A stretch of 64,000 nucleotides of DNA from Camarhynchus parvulus (lineage: Eukaryota > Chordata > Aves > Passeriformes > Thraupidae): the NCBI RefSeq assembly GCF_901933205.1, contig NC_044573.1, positions 88,122,546-88,186,545 of the forward strand, given 5' to 3'. A program made the position numbers and the translations under genes. Every line of letters starts with the position of its first letter. Positions within the stretch are counted from its first letter, which is position 1. Positions 24,946 to 38,743 of the stretch are shown here, piece after piece. The notes under the pieces are model-generated. The model did not search any database. It saw nothing but the letters and a program-made list of their open reading frames with translations, and was not told where the DNA came from.

Positions 24946-26394
24946 CAGCAAAAATTATGAAACAATTCAAGAGTTCTGTCAAGCTGGAGATATAGTTTGT
25001 TCCATTAATCTTGCAGCTTTAAAAAAAAGTAATCAGAACATTATACCATGCAGTTGTTTTTCAACAGTGTTCCTATCAGTAATTGAGAAATGCACTTAGA
25101 ATCATCAAAATTTGGGTGAAACAAAGATAATCTAATATTTAAAATTAATCTGTTAGTATAAAGGTTGTTACTGGGTAATATCTTTTTTAGCTTGTTAACA
25201 ATTCTTTTGTTTTACATCAGACAAGTCACGTCACAATGCACTATAGGAGCTCCTCAATATGTAGTAGTTGTAGTTTAATTTACCTTTTGTTGTAAGTCAA
25301 ATAATGATTACAAGACAACTTTAAATTTAACCCACAAAGTTTAATATCCTTCTAAAAATAAAGAAACAAAACCCCCACTGCACTCTAACTTAATTAAAAC
25401 CCTGGAAGACAGACAAGAAAAACACTGTAACTGGATAGGCTTTTTAAACCTAGCTAAATTCTTCATTTTACCAGCAGTTCCACAGTCTAATAATACTTTA
25501 GATAGAAAATGTAGTTATACACTGGTTTTGAATTTGCCATCTGTTAAATTAATTAAAGCATCTTTATCTTTGATTTATAAAACAGGAAAAGCTAAAGGTT
25601 GAGCTCAGTCTCAACTGCAATACTTTATTCGGAGAAATTATATTAGTTTCCACAATTCCTATACATTTTTCCATGGTCCTTAGTGTTGCTGTTGTCTCCT
25701 TTATTAAAAAAACTTCCCCAGGTGAGAGGATACCATAAAGTTGTATAATCATGCAGCATTATTTCTATATTTTTCACTACCCTGTTCGTTATTTGATCTA
25801 ATTATTTGTTTGCTATTTTGTTTGTTTGCTTGTTTGGCTCCAGCTACTGTTCTGTGCTCTCACTGAACCCTAAAAAGTAGCTGCTATATGAGCTTTTTCT
25901 GCTGGCAGTTAATTTGGAACCTTGTAAGGTGGGGAAGTGTGGTCACGTCTCTCCTCCCCCTGACTGTGGTACCCTTTGGATATCAAAACTTGCAGCGTTT
26001 GTTGCTGTAGTTTTGGGCATATTGAATATTTCTGTAGTAAATATCGTCTGCAGATCCACTCACTTTTGATGATGTTCAGGGCCAAAGCAGTCATAAAATA
26101 ACTGCTCTGGACCTTGCATTGTCAAGGGAAACAAATGAAAAGGGAAACTTGCATTCAGAGTTTAAAGGAGAGTGGTGGCAGGCAAGAATAAGGTTTTGAT
26201 TCTGAGTGTGGTAACTATGGAGGAGACTGATGAATAGTAAAAATTGTGGAGACTGAAAAGCTGTATAAGCTGTGTGGTACCTCAGCTTAGAGTGGTGACT
26301 TGACAAGGTTACTTCATTATCTGGAATACCACCTCAACAAATCCTGTGAAAATGAAATTCTCTGTTCTCAAATAAGCAGGGTGATTGGTGAAGA

Positions 26395-26545
26395 TCAATT
26401 CATCAATACCTGGAGGTATTTAGAAGATATATAGATGTGACACTTTGGGGCATGGTTTAGTGATGGACTTGGCAGTGTTAGGCTTATATTTGGACTTAAG
26501 TGTCCTAAAAATCTTTTCCACCTGAAATGATGCTGTGAATATAAA
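26395..26545 (+). repeat. CR1 LINE 3' fragment
   Basis: The order of CCTGGAGGTATTTAGAAG, ATGTGACACTTTGGGGCATG, TTAGTGATGGACTTGGCAG and AATCTTTTCCACCTGAAATG matches the last 140 bp of avian CR1, diverged. It is in the same orientation as the gene. Confidence 0.85.
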
Positions 26546-28599
26546 AATCAAGAATTCCATTGTGATATTTGAGGTGATCAATAAGACAAGAAGGTTTTTT
26601 TTTCTGTACTAGCATTGAGTCAGGGCAGTGGTATCTTGAACTAATGGTTCAGAACATGAGGCTGGTTGTTGGAAACCTTTGACTTCTCACAAAATTAGAT
26701 GTTGGTGTAGCACATGAACTAGGACAACTTTCTTGATTATAACATAAATATAGGAAAGCATTCATTTTGTTTAGGAAATATACAAGATAAAATATGAGGA
26801 ATAACATTTTATTTTCCTAATAACTGGAGGATAAAAAAACTGTTACAGAGTTCAGATTTTTTAAAAAATCCCTTCAGGGTTACTGCTGAACCTGACCTGC
26901 TGCAGATGCCTGATCAGAGTTGTCATGATGAGCACACTTGAATATCTAATGCAAGCTGAGTGTCTTGACCTCCATAATAAGAGTTTAACCAAGACAGTTT
27001 TGAAGCAAAGGGAACTGGTCATTTCACCCCATGGAGACACCTTACAATTGTGGAAGTTGACCAGAAGCTGAATTCTACCCTCTAGTGAGGGTGGAGAATT
27101 GGTGGAGCATTTCAACAGGTGACAAATCCAGGTGCTTCTGAGTGTAGTAAGAGATATACAAGATACATTTATGTACTAAACAAGAGCCTAGTAACAGTAT
27201 TTTAATACTGAGGGATAAAAAGGGTCTTGATTTTAAAGCTAAGTTTGGATCAATCATGCTAAGGCTTTGCTTTACATTTAAATCATTATTTTTGTAATGA
27301 GAAGTAAAAATAGATAAAAAAATGCAGGTTTTCTCTTTATTAAATGACAGATTTGGTTGCCCTAAGGGCAGTAGTTAATAGAATTACTCAGAATTACTGT
27401 GATTGAGGAACACAGTCTGCAGTATAGATGAGGAATGGGATTTCCTCTGAGTTCAATAGTTTTGGTAGAAGATCGTATAAGGAAAAAATTGTGGTTTTGA
27501 CCTCGAAAGACTGGTATATCTCATGCTTCTGGACTTTGACAAAATTGCTGTTTATTAGAGAAAATGAGGCTAAGAAGATTGCTAGAATTCTAAGATAGGT
27601 AAAGAATAGATTGAAAGAAAATGGCAGTGGATGGTTTTGAAAGAAAATGCATAAAAAACCACAAGTAGAGATCCTGAATATTAATTTTGTTGTATCATTT
27701 AGTATTTTGAAAGACAATCCAAGTATGTTCTGATAAACAAATGAGGGAGATCAGCCACTGAATTCACTGAGGAGCAGAATAATAAAACTGGAAGGATATT
27801 TAGTAGTAGAAAATGCAAGGTCATGAATGAGAAATATTGGAGCTGGAGGCTGTTAATTGGAAATGACTGTCAGTCACAATCTAAGGGATTTTTTAGTTTA
27901 AAATACTGGGGAGACTGTTGATGGCATACTTTAATCTGGAAATAAGTGAGAGAAATACAAAGTGTTGGTATACTCAGAGCAGACTAACTTCCAAAGGTCT
28001 GTGTGTGGTTTTTTTTTTTTTAATTATTTGGAATTTGGACTGTTGAATACATAATTCTACATCAGCTTCTGCATGTAGAAAGCAGTGTCTCTTGCTGGCT
28101 GTTGTGCTGTGTATTCATGCAGATGACAACATGTGTGCATCTTTGGAGAAGGTGGTTTGTGATAGAACTGTCAGCATGCTGATTAAAAAGACATTGTTTC
28201 CTTTTGTTTACACATTGAAAATAATACTATAAGTCTTCTTGTAAGTTCCTGTGTTAGTGTCCCTGTATCCAGGCTTTGTCATCCTTGAGGAGATATCTTT
28301 TAAAGCAGTAACCATTGCCAGCAGCAATTCATAGAAGAAAGCAAGCTGAGCCTTCCCCATTTATTGGGATTTAGGGTCTTTTGCTTCATGTGCCACAGGC
28401 CAGCTTCAAACTCTTCTAATTTAAACTTACTCTGAATCCAGCACAGTCTGGATTCGGGTCAGGACATGGAACTGCAGCAGCTTAGTGACATAGGTAGATG
28501 ATCTCCTACTGTCAGTGGATAAAGGGCAGTCATTAATTTTCATTCTCTTGGCCTTTTCCTCAGTGTTTGATGCATCTGGCCAGAAGTTGATGCTTTCTT

Positions 28600-28950
28600 G
28601 CCAGGAGGGAGTGGCAGGGTCCAGTGTAAAGCACTTGCGTGACTTGGCCTCATCTTAGGCGATCCATCTAGAGCGGTGACATGCTTGTGGTTTTGAAATG
28701 TTGCCAATCATAAAAGGAAATTAAGGAATTGAAAATCATATCTGTAGCAGGATTTCATTGTTACCTCTGCGTCAGTGGGCATATTAGAGATGCTAATTGC
28801 TATTCAGATTTGGGTAATGCTTATTTGTGTGGGAGGGCAGCACTTGCACAAGACTGAATTCCAGGCTGTATAATGAACTCCCTTCGGAATGGAGAGCTGC
28901 TGTGTATTTCGTGCTTAGAGTTGATGATGGAATTTCTTCTATTTTGCATT
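28600..28950. promoter_or_regulatory. Candidate conserved intronic element
   Basis: A stretch of balanced composition with scattered CpG (CTTGCGTGACTTGG, TAGGCGATCCATCTAGAGCG, CCTCTGCGTCAGTGGG) lies in otherwise CpG-poor intron. It also has homeodomain-type cores (GATGCTAATTGC). It has no ORF and no repeat family I know. It could be an enhancer. This is inference from composition only. Confidence 0.25.
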
Positions 28951-30399
28951 CTTTAATGTGATAATACAGACACAGGCATATTTAAAAAGTAAAATGAAAA
29001 AAAAAAGCAGCAATGGCAGCAGTGTGTCAAAATGAATAATCTTCTTTGATACAGCCTATCTAAAGAAATACTGCAGGGCAAAGAAAGCTCCTAGAGGAGC
29101 TGAATTTTTAAGCTTCCTTTGAAACAATATTTCTAATCCATTTGGTACTTGTAGATTTTTTTTCAGAAAATTACTTGTGTGTTGAACTCAAGCTCAGAAG
29201 ATAGGATGTTAATGTTTGAGGAAGCCATGTTGTATTTTTGTATTATTTTTAAGGTTTTAAAACTCCTATAAAGCACAAAATTAACATATGTAAGCTTACT
29301 GCTGAGATGGTTGCTGTCATTTTGGCTGAGAGAAAGTTAAACATAAATAAAGCACATCACAAAATTGAAGTCAGAAGCAAAACTTCTGTGAATACACAGG
29401 CAATCAATTTTGTGGTAAATATGTTTTGGCAAGCACTACACCATATGTAGTGAGGTACTGTGTTGGGGGAGTATTTTCAAATCCAGTTTTGTGAATCATA
29501 ATAATATGGAAAAGAGGGCAGAGGCCACGTGTTTCAGTGTTGGATTTGGAGACTGGGAGATGCAGTCCTGTTCTTGTTCCTTAGTCTCAGTGACCATATA
29601 TTGATGGACACCAAGTAATTTACCTTATTTTATGCATTAAGTAAAATCTTCCTGAAATGCACTTTCAAATTTAATGAAATCCACATAAAGGAGAAACCTC
29701 TACTTTTAACTTAGGATTTTCAGTGTAGCTCATGTCAGCTTCAAAATTGTGTAAAAATAAAAAACCTACCACCACCACAAAACAAACTTAACTGAAAATA
29801 GAAGCCTAATAAAATAATTTTTTTAGCTTGTGTTTGGGGCCCAACTGATGTGGACTGCATGATACAGGATATAGGAGGAGGCAAATGAGCCTTTGATACA
29901 GTTGCCTTTATTTGGGTATGCTAAAAATAATTGAATTCTGAAGAGAAAACTTTATTTGATGGTTGATGTTTTTTAAAGTTTAAAAATTAAAATTATTAAT
30001 ACTCTGGTAGGTGATTTGGAGATCTGTTTGTCTAATGCCAAGAGCTGTCACTCTGCAAATGAAATTTTCATCCTATTTCCTGAATTATTGTGTTAATAAT
30101 ATTGTCCAGTTAGAATTAATAACAGGCCTTGCCTCAGGATCAGAAGTGAATGAAAAGTAGCTTCTAATGAAACTTTAGATTTTACCATTTCTATGACTAG
30201 ATATTTTATCTGCTTGTGAGATTAATCTGCATGGACATCATGGCCCTCTATTTGTCAGAATTTCTTGGTTTGTAGAGATTGCACTGACAGTTTTGAGAGA
30301 TGATGTTTGTAGCTCAAATATGATTCTCTACTTCCATGTATAGTTTTCAGAGGTGAATGAGCAGTTATGTTATTGCTCTTATGGCTGCCCTGCCTTTAT

Positions 30400-30560
30400 T
30401 ATTTTATTCACTTGTCTGGTTTTACATTCGGATTGAGCCATCTGATGACCGTGTCATCTTGTGTACTTGCCCAGAATCTAAAACAATGGGGCCTGGTTAC
30501 TAATTGGAGCTTTTGGCTGCTCGCACAATAGAGGTAATTAGTAATAAGTGTACAGCTGTA
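30400..30560. promoter_or_regulatory. Candidate conserved intronic element
   Basis: The stretch contains TGATGACCGTGTCATC, a 16-bp quasi-palindrome, AACAATGGGG (SOX-like), GGTTACTAATTGG and GGTAATTAGTAAT (homeodomain-like). The clustering of such motifs with retained CpGs suggests an enhancer. No comparison was possible. Confidence 0.25.
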
Positions 30561-31397
30561 ATAGCAAGTAGTGTTCACAGTGGGCAGTGCAAGGCATGAC
30601 AGTTAAGTTCCTGTGTTCTATCTCTAGTGAATGTGTTTCAGAAATCATCCCTTTTCTTTCTTTGCCTTTGTGGTGTTGCCCAGAGGCGTGTCCCTATTGT
30701 GGTGTAAGTGCTTATCTCCTAATACCTTAATTAACATCTTAAAATATAAATGGCCATGGTACATCGAAATAATATTCAGAAATGTGCTGTTCAGAAGTCC
30801 ACAAGATTTCTCCATGAATGATTGTAGAGTCATCTGGATAAAACTTTAAACCTGACATTAAGCACATGAACTTAAGCTTTTTGAGTGAAACAAGCAAACA
30901 AAAAACCTCAACCAACCAACCAGCTCAAATCCCTTGTTAATTTATAAATTCAGTTTCACCAAAACCTTGCTTATCTCTTGCTTCTTGCACATTTTCAATT
31001 ATTAGCTGCTCATAGAACACTTCTGTTTTTCAGTCCATCCTTGACCAAATTTTTTCCGTCTTATGTTGGTAATAATTAGAATTTTGATAAATTCTATTGT
31101 TTGGACCAAATTCAGAGTCTTATTTCAGTAGTTTATTAAATTGAGAGAGTAGAAGAGTTTTCAGCCATTCGGCTAAAAAAACCTCAGAAAAAAATTTCAA
31201 AATGAGACATATCTGGATCAGTTTAATGTCTTTCTTGAGCAGAAAACTTGTTCAGATTCTAAGTTAGAGAGGTATATTACCATGAGACCCAGACAGATGG
31301 GTTTACATGAAAGTAATTCACTGTCCTGAGATGAGATTTTTTTTCTGTCTTCAAAGTCAGCATATGCTGCTTCTCAGCATCTCTCTGAAGTAAGATA

Positions 31398-31475
31398 CAG
31401 AATCATAGAAATCATAGGAACATAGAATGATTTGGATTGGAAGGGACCACCCAGATCATCTAGTTATGAAGGAAG
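31398..31475 (-). repeat. CR1 LINE 3' terminus, very short
   Basis: ACAGAATCATAGAAATCATA, then GAATGATTTGGATTGGAAGG and GACCACCCAGATCATCTAG, is the reverse complement of the CR1 3' end with its octamer tail. Only about 75 bp remain, a common dead-on-arrival insertion. Confidence 0.85.
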
Positions 31476-31630
31476 ATGGCATGCAGAGAGGTATGCTTAA
31501 CAAAAACTTTGTTTCCATACAGAATGCCTTTGAAAATTCTCTGTGGGCTTTAAGAGGTCTGTTACATGGACTCAGTTGAAGAGTTGCAGCCCAATTCTGC
31601 AGTGTTTGTCCTTGCGAGAGGAAGGTCTAA

Positions 31631-31945
31631 GGTGTGGCCTGGTTTAACTCCTTTAGCAACTAAGCTCACACATCCTGTAGCAGGATAGGGGAGAGAATCA
31701 GAAGGGTGGAAATGAGAAAGATCAGGGGTTGAGATAAATATAAGGAAAAATAAGGAATTTTTACTAGGTCCCAGTGGCAGGCATATGTTTAGCCATTTCC
31801 AGGAAAGGTGGGCTTCATGATGCACAACAGTGACTTGGGAAGAAAAACACCGTAAATCCAAATGTCCCCTCTTTCCTCCTCCTCCTATTTTTTTATTTCT
31901 GAGAACATCATCATATGGTCTGCGATATCCCTTTGCTTAGTTTAC
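31631..31945 (-). mobile_element. Partial LTR of the same ERV family as 2793-3341
   Basis: The stretch shares ordered blocks with the other two LTRs. Examples are AACAGTGACTTGGGAAGA, AATCCAAATGTCCCCTCTTT and CATATGGTCTGCGATATCCC. It is more diverged than the 2.8 kb copy. The LTR 5' portion is missing or unrecognisable to the right of about 31945. Confidence 0.7.
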
Positions 31946-32101
31946 AGGTTTAAACTTTTAAATGTAAGAAAGTACTTTTAAAATATTTTTTAAAAATAAT
32001 ATCCATCACGATTACGTGTTTTTAACACTTAATATAAAACAAAATAATAGAGATTTTGAGGATGTATGTGTAATTATAATATCTTAACACTGCCTTTGCA
32101 G

Positions 32102-32237
32102 GTATATGATGCTGATTGATGGCAAGAATGAGGTTTATATGATTGATAGAGACAACTCCATTTTTCATGTATCCAACCTGGAATTTCCGTTTCGTAAAGA
32201 TCTTCGCACACATCTAACAAACACTCTTCTAGATGGG
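32102..32237 (+). CDS. RNGTT: RNGTT exon (human exon 9 equivalent): guanylyltransferase core
   Basis: The acceptor is CCTTTGCAG and the donor is GTAAGG. The exon completes Arg and encodes [20 protein letters not shown], then [14 protein letters not shown] and [11 protein letters not shown], ending in phase 0. It contains the strand following motif I (YMMLIDG) and the FHV-to-FPF region. The last residues LLDG begin motif III, which is completed by the next exon (EMIID). The phase-0 junction falls inside that motif. Confidence 0.98.
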
Positions 32238-35200
32238 GTAAGGAGCATACTGTATCATTATTGTAACTATTTCAGTGCTGTTTGCTTTTGTTCGTAAACA
32301 GGGCCAAATTTTTAGGCCTGGATTGGTGAATCATAGGATTTCAGGAGGAATATAAGTTCAGTCACTGGCTGAATGTGGGAGTTGCATTTTGTAAGAAATT
32401 ACTTACCTACAGAATAGGACTGATGACTGCTCTGGGGGGAGCTGTTTGTCTTTGAAATAAATCAAGGTGTTGAAATGACATTCTCTGAACATGAGAAAAG
32501 CCTTGAAGAAAAATCTAAAAAATTATTGCAGAACTTATCTCTTGCTACAGCTTTATATTTTGGAATAGTAAACATGGTCAATTTTATACAGCTTATGGAA
32601 ATACTTCTAAAATTTGATAAAATTTTCATGACATTTTGATGCACTTTTGTGAATTGATGTCTCCGTTTCTGTCACTATTATTTTCAGCTGATCTGAATTT
32701 TTCAATGATTTAGAAATGGCTTAATTATATTTGTTTAAGGCTAAAACATTTCTAAGTTGCTATGCTAATTTAAATTATGTAAACTTGGTAATGAACTTTT
32801 AAAGCCATTTGTAAACCAAGCTGTAAAACATATAGATTTGTGTATTTGGAGCCTGGGCTGGTGGCAAACTTTTCACAACTGTATCCACAAGAAGAAATTA
32901 TTTCTTTCTTGACTGTCCCATTTCACATGACTGAGAGAATTTCACTAGCTCTTATGCTACTAGATCCATACAGTTTCCTTTTATGCAGTTTCACTAGTAT
33001 TGGAGACTCTCTATTGCTGTAACTCCTGCTTGATGAAGTATTTTTGTACCTGAGATAGCTTCCATATTGATCCTCTGAAGCCTATTGCACTTTTCAGCCA
33101 TATTGCCTTTATTAACTTTCTTTCCTTTCTCTGGCTCTTGTTGTCAGTATTCTACTTGAAATGTCGCTTCTGTGAATGATGTGTCTTACTGAGCACACAT
33201 TTACATGTGAAGCGTGTGTAAATTGAATCTGCGAGGATAATTACTGCAAGGAACGATGTACTGTCTCAGGGACAGAGAAGCAGATAATGGAATATTTTCC
33301 ACCACCTCTGCTTCATTGAAAAATTGAGAGCATAATGCAAGAAATGCCATGCTGTCAGCTCAGAAGTGGTTGCACAAGCTGTCGTGTCTGGTAGCAGCCT
33401 CTTCAGCCAGGCAGCTTCTGAATGATATACATATTATTCTTGATGACATACATTAGGTTCCATGCTTTTGAGATAAAAAGCCTGATATTGCTATGTTTTC
33501 CCCCTGCTACTTCTAAGGCTCTTGAGAAAGTAATGACTTGCTAGTGTCCATATGGTATAGTCCTAGGTGTTCTTGAGTGAAATGGCTGCTCTTTCATTTA
33601 TTTAATTATTCTCTTTATTTCAAAGAGATGTTTTAGTGAAGGTGGCTGATATGTATATGGTGGAAGACAGGGATATTGAGATAAGTGCATAATGTAGCTG
33701 TGGGGCATGGAAGAGGGTCTCTGATCTGGTGTGTTGTGTTCCCCAGATTTATAGTTTAAGTCTCTTAAGAATGACTTAAGTTCTCTCAGGTACGCAGGGC
33801 ATGAATTATAACTTTGCTTAATTTGTGGTTCTGTAGAAGTTTGACTGTTAATAGTGCATTTTGGTGTTCCACTTCATTGGAATAAGATCAGTCTTAGTAT
33901 GTTTTGGTTTTTTTTTCCTCCTACATTGTTTTTTTAATAAAGTGAAAAGCAAAGTGACATGAAATGAGCAAGTACTGATTGAATGAAGTACTCTGAGATA
34001 GAACTAAAGCCTTTCAATGGATAAATACTTTTCATAGTACAGATTTCTAAATTTGTTTTGGTATGGTCAGTTAAATAAAAAGATGCTGCTGGAATATTTT
34101 TTTTCAACTGAAATTCCTCTAACAGGTTTGAGGATAAGACTTGCCTATTATTTGAAGCATCAGAAGAACTTAGCTTTGTAATTGAATATTTGTCTAATGT
34201 TGATGCCAAATGAAAATTTCCATGAATGATCCTTTATTCTAGATATATGCATGATTGATTTTATTTTATTTTTTAAATCCATGGGAAGAAGTTGGCTTTT
34301 TCTCTTAATATATTCTGCTAATTAGTGCTTGAAGGGGTGTTGAAATTAATTCTTGAATTACAGGCTGAAGTAGTTCATACTTCTGGTCCTTGAAGTAGCT
34401 TTCTCTCTTTCAGGGAATGAAAGTATAGATTGAGGTGGTCCAATTTGTATTGCTTTAGAATATTCTTAAAAACATGAGAAAAAAGGAAACAGAAAACAGA
34501 AATATCAGTGCCATGTAGCAAAATACTACTGGTTTTAAGAATACAAAAGATTAATATCCCCCTAACATTATTTAGAATGACAGTATACATGAAACTTTCA
34601 TAAAGGCAATTTCCATGCATTCAAGGATCTATTAACTTGCTTTAAGGCCTCTGGTGTAAGCCTTTCATGTGGTTGTCTTTGGGAGTTTCAGATGCATTTG
34701 TGGTTCATTTTGGGCTGAAATTACTTGCAAACAGTTCTTATGTGATCAATGACGTCTTGGGTGATGACAGATCTGCAACACTCTGTGCTCATCTCCAGCT
34801 TTTCAGTTGCAATTGTTCTCCTGTCATGGAAGAAAGTTTTCTGCAAAGCTCATTAAAGCTAATTTAAATTTCACCTGCAGGTGACTAGTGTGACTTATTT
34901 CTTTAGAAGCCAAGTGTTTTGCATCCATAGTGCTATCTGAGGGAATGCACAGAGTTTTGTTCAAATGTTTCGGCTGTCATGCAAAAAAGCTAAATAGCTG
35001 TTTTCAGGAGCTTTCTTGGCATTCCCCTTAGCTTTGGAACAGTTGAGTAGAAAATGCAGAGTCATCCTTAGGCTTGGAGTAACTTTTACAGTTTTAATAC
35101 TATTTTTAAAACAATTTTATTTTTATATAAAATATGGTTTACACTTGAAGACTTAAGAGGGCCAGGAACTCCATAAATGGAGAGTGAGATAAAGATGCAT

Positions 35201-38200
35201 TTATGTTTTTATGTCAGGAGAGACCTTATCTATTTGTAAGCTGTCTCAGAAATTGCAGAACTTAAAACTTTTTTAGTTTTTGAAAGCTGATGCAAAATAG
35301 ATTTATGCAAAATAGACTTAAGAAAAAAAGGCAAGAAACAAAAACTGTTTTCATTCCTGAAATACAGCAGTGACTAGAATTGTGTTAAAGGTAAATGGAT
35401 AAAACATTAAGAAAAGGCACAGAAGAAAAAGGAAAAACAAACAGATATATTATTAGATCTGATTCCATACTCTGTCAACAAAAAAAATACATTCTACAAG
35501 GGGCTGGTAAAATTGGATCCTTTGCTTTTTGATTGAATTTTGGATTATTTTAAGCCTAAGTTACTCTAGAGATGTGATCCAAGGAAAAAAGCCCGTGAGC
35601 TCTCAGTCCAGCATTGTTCCTCTGATACTTGTCCAGCTAAAAGCTCTTAGCACCGTTGCAGGTCCAATATACTGTGCAACTGTGTTTTGCAACACTACAG
35701 GATTGGGAAGAATAACACCAGCACAGTGTTGCCAGATTATATTGCATTAATTGAACACTGGTCCTTGTTCTTCAGGCCCATGGGTTAAGTGGATACCTTA
35801 ACCAGCAGCTAATGGGCCTGTGCTAGTAGCAGAGGTAGCTTTGAAACATAAAATACTGGCTGTAAATCTGCATGGAGTCTGTAGAAGGAGCTGCATGGAT
35901 GCAGATGTGCCTTAGGGATAATGTTATATTAACATGTCATGTGAGTGGATTTGGGTTTAAGTTTTTAGTTATCTAAAAATTGGCTTAAATATAGTCTTAT
36001 AGTATCAGGTTATTGCTCAGGTCAGAATGAGTGCGTTTAATTGTGGTCATTTCTCAAATACTACATTTTCCCATCTTCTCTGAAGTTGTCTCTGAGGTCT
36101 ATTCCCTGGTGTACTTTTTCAATTCTGATAATTTCAGGGAAGATTCTGAAATCAGATTGTAAAATAATGATGTGTTAGAGCATTTCTAATCTGAACCATT
36201 CCCATGCTCACTTTACAGCTTTTGCCTTATGACAGTTGTATTGGCGTAACTAATGGAGCAGGCAATGTTGTTGTCATGATGGAGATGAGCAGTGCAGGAA
36301 TTTGTCATCTCATCTTCTAAGGCATATTGTGCTATTGTTTTTTGCTCTGGTAGCTGGGATTTCAGTCAGGATGTCAAAGAGAACAGGAGGCAGGGGAAGA
36401 ATAAAAGAAGGGAGGAGATGAGGAAAAAGGCTTGTTTGATCAGTAATAGAATAAAAATGTTTACATGTCTGAAGTAGAGAAAAAGTTAAAAATAAACACT
36501 TCAAAGGATATTTAAAAACAGTTCTTGGTCTTCTTTGTTGTATTTTTTAATCCTTCTTAAACTGAATATGCAGAGATTCATATTTTTAAAATTAGGCATA
36601 AAATCTTGTAATATCAGGCATTGAAATGTTTTCGGGGTTTTGCATACAAATGCTAGCTTTGCATCAGACCTGAGGCTCTGAATATGCATACTGAGAAAGT
36701 GAGGCCTTAAACCCTAAGTATGTGCTCAATTAAATGTGTTCCAAAAAAGTTGTTTCACCTGCCAGTTCAGCTGAGAGTTAATGAAAAACAACATCATTCT
36801 TTTGTTTCACTGTTATTTTGTTATTTGTTTCACCTGATTACTACCAGGAATTTCAGGTGGGGTTTTTTATCCTGGGTTTTTTTTTCCCTTGCATTATATC
36901 TTTACACCTTCTTCCAAGTTTGCATATCATGCCTTCTGTCTCTTGAGTTGTACCCATCTGTTCTTGTAGTTAGTTATAACATTTATGGTCAAAGAAGGCA
37001 TTGCAGCATTGTGTCTGCTGCTCCTTTGAGAGCTCGCCAGTGTCCTACCTAAATATTGGACACTAGCAGAATTGCATTTTGTTACATCACTTCTATGTAG
37101 ACCTTTTTTGCACAAGCTATTTGACAGTGTCCGTGACAAAATTTTTAGAGGGAAGATATTATAATATTACAAAAGAATAGTTTCCACTCATTGGATTCAT
37201 GTTTTTTTAATTTTTAATTATAAAAAAGTAATTATGTGGAATGATGTGTAAGGTCAACTCAGGGAGTCATTCACAACACCTGTGGATGTTGCACATGGCT
37301 TTGAAATCCCAGTCTCCATCTCAGTGTTGTGTTCACAGAGGATGAAATTCCGAAATACTAAGTAGGTAATTTAGATTTCCCAGTGGTTTTTGGGAACAAC
37401 ATGTTCATGTCTTCTAGTTCAGTTTTCAATGCTTCAAGCTTTATGTTTGCTTTAAACCAAATCTATATTTTTACAACTGAACTGCTTGCTTATTTTTCAA
37501 AGCAGATTATGGTTAGATGCTAGGTGTAATTCAAGAATCTTGTTTTTGTTGTACAGACTGAAAATTAATCTTACATGAGTCAATCAGACTTTTTTGGGTT
37601 TATTTTGTACCATCTATGGATTCTGAGAGAAATTAAAAGGTTGTAAGACATAAAAATAGAAAGACATTAACTAAACAAAAATAGAATTGATGTAATGTTC
37701 TTTTTTTGGAATAATTCTTGAACTACTGATTTTGCTTTCATCATGTCATAGTGAACAGTTTTCATGTTTTTCAGTTGTTTTATCTTGTTCGTGTGAATTT
37801 GGAATTGTAACTTTATTTTTTTTAATTCAAAAAAAAGAAATCTGTAGCTGATACAACTTATTAGCCAAGAACCAGGTAGGGGAGGGAGGTGGGGAGAAGA
37901 TGGACTGCATTTAGAGAAGTGGTGACTTCAGAGTTGTCTCTGGAAAAGATCTACCAGTGGTTGGTTGTTACCATTTTCAGTCTTCATTGTTGATTCATCA
38001 AACTCTATATACCATGTCTAATTCCTGTCATAGGAAGCCTGAGTTACATCTGTAACACCACCATGTAAAGAGTCTGTATTTTTGCATATATCATTAAGTT
38101 CAGGAAACACACCTGTGTTTGGATGTTGATCAATAATGTTCTTTCCCCACTTGGCCTGTTTTCAATCTGATTTGCTGGTACATATTGAATGTTCACTGGC

Positions 38201-38743
38201 TTCATGTGGTGCAGAGAGTGGCTGTGATACTTCTGTCTGAAAGAGCCGTCCTGTTTGGTCACATTGCAACAACGTTCAAGCAAATTGTACCTCTCAGTGC
38301 TGCCTAGGACACTTTCAAAATTAAAAGATCCAACCTGAGCATAGACAATGAATGTGAATGCTTGTTTTTTACTTCCTCACTGTTGTGCTTCTGACTGGTC
38401 AAGATTTCCAGTAGTGCTTGGTTGGCTTAGGATCACAGTTCTTACTGAGGTTTCTAAAACTCATTATTCACTCAAGACTTTGAAAGCTGTGGGGAAATTA
38501 ATGAATAAATGTTGCAAATCTGAAGCCCTAGCACAGCCTCCTCATGTTTGTTTTGTTGAATGCTTAATGAGAGACTTTTAAGACCACAATATTATTTTTA
38601 TAATCTTGACCTTTTGTAAAGTTTTTTTTGTGATAAAGATGTGGCTGGTGTTTGCATCATGCTTGCAGGTATATGCATATATAAATGTCAACATTCTTCT
38701 GTGTTGATGAAAAAAATGCCAATGCTTTCTCTTTTCTTTTAAG
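32238..38743 (+). other. RNGTT: RNGTT intron, 6.5 kb
   Basis: AT-rich unique sequence with no repeat family that I recognise. The 33.17-33.42 kb stretch retains several CpGs (GTGAAGCGTGTG, TCTGCGAGGATAA, GGAACGATG) and may be regulatory. The acceptor is TTCTTTTAAG. Confidence 0.8.

Larger units (their letters stand above)
16329..32101 (+). other. RNGTT: RNGTT intron, 15.8 kb, the longest complete one
   Basis: Mostly unique AT-rich DNA. Recognised content is a 54-bp tandem duplication (21781-21884), a T9G10 tract (23663-23681), a small palindrome (24175-24200), an AAT/AAC microsatellite (about 24915-24945), a CR1 end (26395-26545), a minus-strand CR1 tail (31398-31475) and a minus-strand LTR fragment (31631-31945). 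The 28.6-28.95 and 30.4-30.56 kb stretches look richer in ordered, CpG-bearing sequence and may be regulatory. Confidence 0.8.
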
